A stretch of DNA of 64,000 nt, taken from NCBI GenBank assembly GCA_950097015.1, contig CATNEN010000038.1:27131001-27195000 (forward strand). The letters are read 5' to 3'. Position 1 is the first letter of the stretch, and every line of letters begins with the position of its first letter. This DNA comes from Macrostomum hystrix. Lineage: Eukaryota > Platyhelminthes > Macrostomidae. This document shows positions 55,319-64,000 of the stretch, piece by piece. Below the pieces are notes generated by a model, which had not been told where the DNA came from, ran no database searches, and saw nothing but the letters and a program-made list of their open reading frames with translations. Position numbers and translations under genes: made by a program.

Positions 55319-58300
55319 TATCTACTCTCTCACCTGTCTCTTCCATGTCTACTCTCTCACCTGTCTCTTCCATGTCTACTCTCTCACCTGTCTCTTCCAT
55401 GTCTATTCTCTCACTTGTCTCTTCCATGTCTACTCTCTCACTTGTCTCTTCCATGTCTACTCTCTCACCTGTCTCTTCCATGTCTACTCTCTCACCTGTC
55501 TCTTCCATGTCTACTCTCTCACCTGTCTCTTCCATGTCTACTCTCTCACTTGTCTCTTCCATGTCTACTCTCTCACCTGTCTCTTCCATGTCTACTCTCT
55601 CACCTGTCTCTTCCATGTCTACTCTCTCACCTGTCTCTTCCATGTCTACTCTCTCACCTGTCTCTTCCATGTCTACTCTCTCACCTGTCTCTTCCATGTC
55701 TACTCTCTCACCTGTCTCTTCCATGTCTACTCTCTCACCTGTCTCTTCCATGTCTACTCTCTCACCTGTCTCTTCCATGTCTACTCTCTCACCTGTCTCT
55801 TCCATGTCTATTCTCTCACTTGTCTCTTCCATGTCTACTCTCTCACCTGTCTCTTCCATGTCTACTCTCTCACCTGTCTCTTCCATGTCTACTCTCTCAC
55901 CTGTCTCTTCCATGTCTACTCTCTCACCTGTCTCTTCCATGTCTACTCTCTCACCTGTCTCTTCCACATCTACTCTCTCACCTGTCTCTTCCATGTCTTC
56001 TCTCTCACCTGTCTCTTCCATGTCTACTCTCTCACCTGTCTCATCCATATCTACTCTCTCACTTGTCTCTTCCATGTCTACTCTCTCACCTGTCTCATCC
56101 ATATCTACTCTCTCACCTGTCCTATCCATATCTACTCTCTCACCTGTCTCATCCATATCTACTCTCTCACCTGTCTCTTCCATGTCTACTCTCTCACCTG
56201 TCTCATCCATATCTACTCTCTCACCTGTCTCTTCCATGTCTACTCTCTCACCTGTCTCTTCCATGTCTACTCTCTCACCTGTCTCTTCCATGTCTACTCT
56301 CTCACCTGTCTCTTCCAAATCTACTCTCTCACCTGTCTCTTCCATGTCTACTCTCTCACCTGTCTCTTCCATGTCTATTCTCTCACTTGTCTCTTCCATG
56401 TCTACTCTCTCACCTGTCTCTTCCATGTCTACTCTCTCACCTGTCTCTTCCATGTCTACTCTCTCACCTGTCTCTTCCATGTCTACTCTCTCACCTGTCT
56501 CTTCCATGTCTACTCTCTCACCTGTCTCTTCCATGTCTACTCTCTCACCTGTCTCTTCCAAATCTACTCTCTCACCTGTCTCTTCCATGTCTATTCTCTC
56601 ACTTGTCTCTTCCATGTCTACTCTCTCACCTGTCTCTTCCATGTATATTCTCTCACTTGTCTCTTCCATGTCTACTCTCTCACCTGTCTCTTCCATGTCT
56701 ACTCTCTCACCTGTCTCTTCCATGTCTATTCTCTCACTTGTCTCTTCCATGTCTACTCTCTCACCTGTCTCTTCCATGTCTATTCTCTCACTTGTCTCTT
56801 CCATGTCTACTCTCTCACCTGTCTCTCCCATGTCTACTCTCTCACCTGTCTCTTCCATGTCTACTCTCTCACCTGTCTCTTCCATGTCTACTCTCTCACC
56901 TGTCTCTTCCATGTCTACTCTCTCACCTGTCTCATCCATATCTACTCTCTCACTTGTCCTCTTCCATGTCTACTCTCTCACCTGTCTCATCCATATCTAC
57001 TCTCTCACCTGTCCTATCCATATCTACTCTCTCACCTGTCTCATCCATATCTACTCTCTCACCTGTCTCTTCCATGTCTACTCTCTCACCTGTCTCATCC
57101 ATATCTACTCTCTCACCTGTCTCTTCCATGTCTACTCTCTCACCTGTCTCTTCCATGTCTACTCTCTCACCTGTCTCTTCCATGTCTACTCTCTCACCTG
57201 TCTCTTCCATGTATATTCTCTCACTTGTCTCTTCCATGTCTACTCTCTCACCTGTCTCTTCCATGTCTACTCTCTCACCTGTCTCTTCCATGTCTACTCT
57301 CTCACCTGTCTCTTCCATGTCTACTCTCTCACCTGTCTCTTCCATGTCTATTCTCTCACTTGTCTCTTCCATGTCTACTCTCTCACCTGTCTCTTCCATG
57401 TCTACTCTCTCACCTGTCTCTTCCATGTCTACTCTCTCACCTGTCTCTTCCATGTCTACTCTCTCACCTGTCTCATCCATATCTACTCTCTCACTTGTCT
57501 CTTCCATGTCTACTCTCTCACCTGTCTCATCCATATCTACTCTCTCACCTGTCCTATCCATATCTACTCTCTCACCTGTCTCTTCCATGTCTACTCTCTC
57601 ACCTGTCTCTTCCATGTCTACTCTCTCACCTGTCTCATCCATATCTACTCTCTCACCTGTCTCTTCCATGTCTACTCTCTCACCTGTCTCTTCCATGTCT
57701 ACTCTCTCACCTGTCTCTTCCATGTCTACTCTCTCACCTGTCTCTTCCATGTCTATTCTCTCACTTGTCTCTTCCATGTCTACTCTCTCACCTGTCTCTT
57801 CCATGTCTACTCTCTCACCTGTCTCTTCCATGTCTACTCTCTCACCTGTCTCTTCCATGTCTACTCTCTCACCTGTCTCTTCCATGTCTACTCTCTCACT
57901 TGTCTCTTCCATGTCTACTCTCTCACCTGTCTCTTCCATGTCTATTCTCTCACTTGTCTCTTCCATGTCTACTCTCTCACCTGTCTCTTCCATGTCTACT
58001 CTCTCACCTGTCTCTTCCATGTCTACTCTCTCACCTGTCTCTTCCATGTCTACTCTCTCACTTGTCTCTTCCATGTCTACTCTCTCACCTGTCTCTTCCA
58101 TGTCTACTCTCTCACCTGTCTCTTCCATGTCTACTCTCTCACCTGTCTCTTCCATGTCTACTCTCTCACCTGTCTCTTCCATGTCTACTCTCTCACCTGT
58201 CTCTTCCATGTCTACTCTCTCACCTGTCTCTTCCATGTCTACTCTCTCACCTGTCTCTTCCATGTCTACTCTCTCACCTGTCTCTTCCATGTCTACTCTC

Positions 58301-59226
58301 TCACCTGTCTCTTCCATGTCTATTCTCTCACTTGTCTCTTCCATGTCTACTCTCTCACCTGTCTCTTCCATGTCTACTCTCTCACCTGTCTCTTCCATGT
58401 CTACTCTCTCACCTGTCTCTTCCATGTCTACTCTCTCACCTGTCTCTTCCATGTCTACTCTCTCACCTGTCTCTTCCACATCTACTCTCTCACCTGTCTC
58501 TTCCATGTCTTCTCTCTCACCTGTCTCTTCCATGTCTACTCTCTCACTTGTCTCTTCCATGTCTACTCTCTCACCTGTCTCTTCCATGTCTACTCTCTCA
58601 CCTGTCTCTTCCACATCTACTCTCTCACCTGTCTCTTCCATGTCTACTCTCTCATTTGTCTCTTCCATGTCTACTCTCTCACCTGTCTCTTCCATGTCTA
58701 CTCTCTCACCTGTCTCTTCCATGTCTACTCTCTCACCTGTCTCTTCCATGTCTACTCTCTCACCTGTCTCTTCCATGTCTACTCTCTCACCTGTCTCTTC
58801 CATGTCTACTCTCTCACCTGTCTCTTCCATGTCTATTCTCTCACTTGTCTCTTCCATGTCTACTCTCTCACCTGTCTCTTCCATGTCTACTCTCTCACCT
58901 GTCTCTTCCATGTCTATTCTCTCACCTGTCTCTTCCATGTCTACTCTCTCACCTGTCTCTTCCATGTCTACTCTCTCACCTGTCTCTTCCATGTCTACTC
59001 TCTCACTTGTCTCTTCCATGTCTACTCTCTCACTTGTCTCTTCCATGTCTACTCTCTCACCTGTCTCATCCATATCTACTCTCTCACCTGTCCTATCCAT
59101 ATCTACTCTCTCACCTGTCTCATCCATATCTACTCTCTCACCTGTCTCTTCCATGTCTACTCTCTCACCTGTCTCTTCCACATATACTCTCTCACCTGTC
59201 TCTTCCACATCTACTCTCTCACCTGG
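55319..59226. repeat. 27-bp minisatellite, about 145 copies (3.9 kb)
   Basis: Units contain tctactctctcacctgtctc followed by ttccatg, with variants tcatccatatc, ctatccatatc and ttctctcacttg. Because the unit is 27 bp and stop-free in several frames, plus-strand frames of about 1300 codons and minus-strand frames of 557 and 792 codons appear; none is a credible gene. One extra base at about 56955 shifts the frames. The rare cctatcc variant recurs at 56121, 57013, 57553 and 59092, marking duplicated blocks. The minus strand carries GAGACAG|GTGAGAG in nearly every unit. Confidence 0.98.
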
Positions 59227-60768
59227 TTCAAAGTGAGAGTTGATAACAAATAAAAACAGAACACTCGACCTGATGTTGTGCGCATGGCATTTTGCATCGA
59301 GTAAAGTAAACAAAACTATAGTAAACAAAATAGCCTACTAAATTCAACTTTCCAATTCACAATTTATATTTTCGACTTGACAAACGCACACAAATCAAGA
59401 TCTAAATTTAAACAAGCAGAACTTGCTGGTGATTGAGCTAACATTGATAATAACTTTATTATCAATGGCGGGTCAGTTTCTGCGTTAATAATTTAGTTTT
59501 CAACTAAAACAATTGCCGCTTATAGATTATAAACAATTGAAATTCCTCAATTAAATTCCATGCAAATGGTTAATCACAGAACGGTTCACGAACAATTTGT
59601 TTAGTTTAATAAGTTGATTTAAATGAATACTGATTTAAATCATTAGATCGATCTTCGTATAAAACAGGATACAAAATTAACTTACAAAATGAAAATAGTA
59701 AATTTGAAAGTAGTTATTGGCATTTAACAGCGCTATTTTTATGTACATCACAGCCAAACTAAATGAGACATTTTTTACCTTGCTTGCTACTAAAACGCGT
59801 TAGTTAGTAGTAGAATATGCGCGTGAATAAATAAAAAACTCATTCGATAATTCAATACAATAAGCAATTAAGTGACACTAGAATACAATGGCATGATTTG
59901 ATCTATAAGACTCAATCAATATTGGAATTGTAGGTTAAACAAAAAATAAAACGTGGCATTGTGCTTATTGTAAAAACTGATTTAAATTTAGCACCATAAA
60001 AACATCGAGTATGGACTGTTGCGCACACCAGTGATGTAGTAGCAATTACGGTGGAAGAATGTCCACCTATTTGGAGACAGACTGGGGGCAGAGAAAGAGA
60101 GTAGATTAGGCTCGAGATTAGGTATGAGATAGGGGAAGATAAGGGTTGAAATGGTGTATAGAGTATATAGAACAGATATATATTTTTGGAATCAATCGGA
60201 AAACACAACATGATTTGGCAAACAAAAATATCCTTGAAGTTTGTGAACAAACTAAAACAAAAAACTTGTTTGAACAAGAAAAAATACGTTAAAGCCTCTT
60301 TGTTAAATAAACAGAAGAGTTTGATATGTACTTTAAGGCGCTGTGAACAGTTGAGCTAAGTCAGACAGATTTTAGCATTTAGTTATGGACGCAACAATTT
60401 CTTTGCTGTGATAATAATGCAGTAACGATATGGTAAGATGGATTTTATTTATAACAATATCACTAAGGTCAGTCTCAATTTTAGTCTATGGCCAAAACTC
60501 TATCCGAAAGTTTTGTTTGTGGCCTCAACTCTATCACCTTTGAAATGTATTCAATTAACATAATTAACATAAATTCAATTCTATGGTAAGAATATAATAC
60601 TAGAGAAGTTAGTCTATGGCCACACCTAAGACATCAAATAAAACAATAAACAATAACTCTATGGCAATAACTGTTAAAAATACTTATACATATCCGTCCT
60701 GTCTTAATACTTCATTGGTGACTATTTTAATGAGCACATCACCACTTATTGGCCAGATTAAGACAGGA
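59227..60768. other. AT-rich unique region
   Basis: No array and no gene. A minus-strand AATAAA at 60450-60445 lies about 320 bp past the stop of the exon at 60769-60866 and could be its poly(A) signal. Confidence 0.4.
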
Positions 60769-60866
60769 TTAAGCAGCTTCATCGGCCTGAAATCCCGGAT
60801 TGGATGCGCCCGCCTGACTCTGTCGCGGCGTGGCATACACAGCGGACATCTCTATGTCTCTCGGAT
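60769..60866 (-). CDS. Probable terminal coding exon of a second gene, perhaps a tandem phosphatase paralogue
   Basis: Acceptor attcttttcag| then, in phase 1, a 31-residue polar tail with RDIEMSAVYATPRQSQ and GASNPGFQADEAA, ending TAA. Its end resembles that of the phosphatase (GASN..FQ near the C-terminus, and VEM versus IEM upstream). The intron phase is the same as that of the phosphatase last intron. Upstream exons were not found between 60.9 and 64 kb, which is mostly arrays, so the rest should lie beyond the window. The paralogue idea is inference from a short match. Confidence 0.45.
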
Positions 60867-61011
60867 CTGAAAAGAATTACCAAACAATTATTTTACTGCA
60901 CAATTATGCAATGCTTTAATGTTTTTAGCATGTATTAAAGTAGTAAAAACGTTTCGAGACGGTTAGCGGGATTGAGCACTTGCAGTAGTGTCAATTCATC
61001 AGGCCATGTCA

Positions 61012-62795
61012 GCCTAGCCATTAGCCTCATCACTCAGTATCTATACTATCCATTAGCCTCATCACTCAGTATCTATGCTATCCATTAGCCTCATCACTCA
61101 GTATCTATGCTATCCATTAGCCTCATCACTCAGTATCTATGCTAGCCATTAGCCTCATCACTCAGTATCTATGCTAGCCATTAGCCTCATCACTCAGTAT
61201 CTATGCTATCCATTAGCCTCATCACTCAGTATCTATGCTATCCATTAGCCTCATCACTCAGTATCTATGCTATCCATTAGCCTCATCACTCAGTATCTAT
61301 GCTATCCATTAGCCTCATCACTCATTATCTATGCTAGCCATTAGCCTCATCACTCAGTATCTATGCTATCCATTAGCCTCATCACTCATTATCTATGCTA
61401 GCCATTAGCCTCATCACTCAGTATCTATGCTAGTCATTAGCCTCATCACTCAGTATCTATGCTAGTCATTAGCCTCATCACTCAGTATCTATGCTAGCCA
61501 TTAGCCTCATCACTCAGTATCTATGCTATCCATTAGCCTCATCACTCAGTATCTATGCTAGCCATTAGCCTCATCACTCAGTATCTATGCTATCCATTAG
61601 CCTCATCACTCAGTATCTATGCTATCCATTAGCCTCATCACTCAGTATCTATGCTATCCATTAGCCTCATCACTCAGTATCTATGCTAGCCATTAGCCTC
61701 ATCACTCAGTATCTATGCTAGCCATTAGCCTCATCACTCAGTATCTATGCTATCCATTAGCCTCATCACTCAGTATCTATGCTAGCCATTGGCCTCATTA
61801 CTCAGTATGCTAGCCATTGGCCTCATCACTCGGTATCTATGCTAGCCATTAGCCTCATCACTCAGTATCTATGCTAGCCATTAGCCTCATCACTCAGTAT
61901 GCTAGCCATTAGCCTCATCACTCAGTATGCTAGCCATTAGCCTCATCACTCAGTATCTATGCTAGCCATTAGCCTCATCACTCAGTATGCTAGCCATTAG
62001 CCTCATCACTCAGTATCTATGCTAGCCATCGGCCTCATCACTCAGTATCTATGCTATCCATTAGCCTCATCACTCAGTGTCTATGCTATCCATTAGCCTC
62101 ATCACTCAGTCTCTATGCTATCCATTAGCCTCATCACTCAGTATCTATGATAGCCATTAGCCTCATCACTCAGTATCTATGCTATCCATTAGCCTCATCT
62201 TTTTGACTTACTTGACTTAGCGGCAGGGAGCCTCCATGACGGACGCAGCGAGGAGGCGGCTGATGCCGCCCATATCGCTAACCCCTGGCAGATTAGCCTC
62301 ATCACTCAGTATCTATGCTATCCATTAGCCTCATCACTCAGTATCTATGCTATCCATTAGCCTCATCACTCAGTATCTATGCTAGCCATTAGCCTCATCA
62401 CTCAGTATCTATGCTAGCCATTAGCCTCATCACTCAGTATCTATGCTAGCCATTAGCCTCATCACTCAGTATCTATGCTAGCCATTAGCCTCATCACTCA
62501 GTATCTATGCTAGCCATTGGCCTCATCACTCAGTATCTATGCTAGCCATTAGCCTCATCACTCAGTATCTATGCTAGCCATTAGCCTCATCACTCAGTAT
62601 CTATGCTAGCCATTAGCCTCATCACTCAGTATCTATGCTAGCCATTAGCCTCATCACTCAGTATCTATGCTAGCCATTAGCCTCATCACTCAGTATCTAT
62701 GCTAGCCATTAGCCTCATCACTCAGTATCTATGCTAGCCATTAGCCCCATCACTCAGTATCTATGCTAGCCATTAGCCTCATCACTCAGTATCTA
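61012..62795. repeat. 32-bp minisatellite, about 55 copies, interrupted once
   Basis: Units contain ccattagcctcatcactcag and tatctatgcta; a 27-bp short form lacks tatct. A 92-bp foreign segment interrupts it at 62200-62291. Confidence 0.97.
62200..62291. other. 92-bp GC-rich insert inside the 32-bp array
   Basis: Unrelated sequence with cggcagggagcctccatgac and ggcggctgatgccgccc replaces part of a unit. No inverted ends or clear target duplication were seen. Origin unknown. Confidence 0.6.
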
Positions 62796-63258
62796 TGTGT
62801 TCTTCATCCTCAACTTTAGTTGAGCGCAGAAAAGGTAGGTGCAATTAATCGGCAGCTCAATAAAAAACGGTTGTCCAGAAAAAACGAAACAAATGCTTTC
62901 AGGCCAGAAATTGCTTTGCAGTGGGGAGGGAGGGGAGGAGTGCAAAGAAGTGGCGCAAATACCAGGAAAATTGACAATAAGAAAATTTGCTCTTTTCTAA
63001 GGCACCTAATTATAAATTTTGACAATAAATAATTTAATTCAAGCCGAAACATCGGACAAGCGGTGGCGATGTTCAATAGGAGCCGATAGCGAGCGGACAA
63101 CACTCAGCTCAATCACAAATGATGACGGATGCTGACAAGAATGACAGCTGCTGTTAACAGCGCACTTGCTTAGCAGAGCTGACTGTGTCACCGCTAGATT
63201 GTGCCGCATTGTGAGAACATGTTTAGTTAGTCAGGACCAAGTTAAACAGGTATGACGG
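62796..63258. other. Unique spacer
   Basis: A 95-codon minus frame at 63103-62816 has no motif and no good splice sites; not called. Confidence 0.4.
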
Positions 63259-64000
63259 ATTAGTTGAGAACAGGTGTGACAATGAGCAGAGAACAGGTGT
63301 GACAATGAGCAGAGAACAGGTGTGACAATGAGCAGAGAACAGGTGTGACAATGAGCAGAGAACAGGTGTGACAATGAGCAGAGAACAGGTGCGACAATGA
63401 GCAGAGAACAGGTGCGACAATGAGCAGAGAACAGGTGTGATAATGAGCAAAGAACAGGTGTGACAATGAGCAGAGAACAGGTGTGACAGTGAGCAGAGAA
63501 CAGGTGTGACAATGAGCAGAGAACAGGTGTGACAGTGAGCAGAGAACAGGTGTGACAATGATGCAAAAAACAGGTGTGACAATGAGCAGAGAACAGGTGT
63601 GACAATGAGCAAAGAACAGGTGTGACAATGAGCAGAGAACGGGTGTGAAAATGAGCAGAGAACAGGTATGACAATGAGCAGAGAACAGGTGTGACAATGA
63701 GCAGAGAACAGGTGCGACAATGAGCAGAGAACAGGTGTGACAATGAGCAGAGAACAGGTGTGACAATGAGAAAAGAACAGGTGTGACAATGAGCAGAGAA
63801 CAGGTGTGACAGTGAGCAGAGAACAGGTGTGACAATGAGCAGAGAACAGGTGTGACAATGAGCAGAGAACAGGTGTGACAATAAGCAGAGAACAGGTGTG
63901 ACAATGAGCAGAGAACAGGTGCGACAATGAGCAGAGAACAGGTGTGACAATGAGCAGAGAACAGGTGTGACAATGAGCAAAGAACAGGTGTGACAATGAA
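63259..64000. repeat. 23-bp minisatellite, at least 32 copies, runs off the window
   Basis: Units contain gagaacaggtgtgacaatga. All three minus frames are open over about 240 codons; artefacts. The plus strand has AACAG|GTGTGA in each unit. Confidence 0.97.

Noticed and set aside
55248-59328. Open frames of about 1300 codons (plus) and 557/792 codons (minus)
   Set aside because: Wholly made of a 27-bp tandem unit lacking stops in several frames on both strands; no signal, domain or splice context.

Overview
The window is nuclear DNA from an animal, most likely an invertebrate; I cannot name the phylum. It has GT-AG introns, a metazoan receptor tyrosine phosphatase with fibronectin III (FN3) exons joined in phase 1, a CD164/endolyn-like sialomucin, two tRNA-derived SINE families, hAT ends and a Helitron remnant. 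Nothing is prokaryotic. By my own addition about 45% of the sequence is minisatellite: at least 27 arrays with units of 15-98 bp. Most of the long open frames are shadows of arrays whose units lack stop codons.

Layout. 1-8.1 kb: intergenic arrays (27, 18, 23 and 17 bp units), SINEs and one end of a hAT element. 8.17-14.4 kb (minus): a three-exon gene for an unrecognised 250-aa type II membrane protein, with arrays in both introns. 14.4-22.3 kb: no gene recognised; three arrays and two GC/purine-rich blocks. 22.3-27.9 kb: AT-rich and almost free of arrays, with a complete hAT-type MITE (8-bp target duplication) and an internally deleted Helitron. 28.0-31.0 kb (plus): a two-exon CD164-like sialomucin gene. 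31-37.8 kb: 34-, 30- and 32-bp arrays. 38.1-54.5 kb (minus): a receptor protein tyrosine phosphatase that I rebuilt from 14 coding exons. All splice phases agree, giving a 3645-nt coding sequence for 1214 aa: signal peptide, Thr-rich stalk, about eight FN3 modules, one transmembrane segment, one PTP domain and a short tail. Nearly every one of its longer introns holds its own minisatellite. 55.3-59.2 kb: a 3.9-kb 27-bp array. 60.77-60.87 kb (minus): the last coding exon of another gene, probably a tandem phosphatase paralogue continuing beyond the window. 61-64 kb: 32- and 23-bp arrays.

Most striking points: (1) the phosphatase gene with a different minisatellite in most introns; (2) an FN3 exon triplicated together with its two flanking arrays; (3) a GACAGGTGAGAG core, which is a consensus 5' splice site, shared by three separate arrays; (4) higher-order repeats inside several arrays. 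Exon calls come from reading splice sites and reading frames by eye; no alignment or transcript was available.
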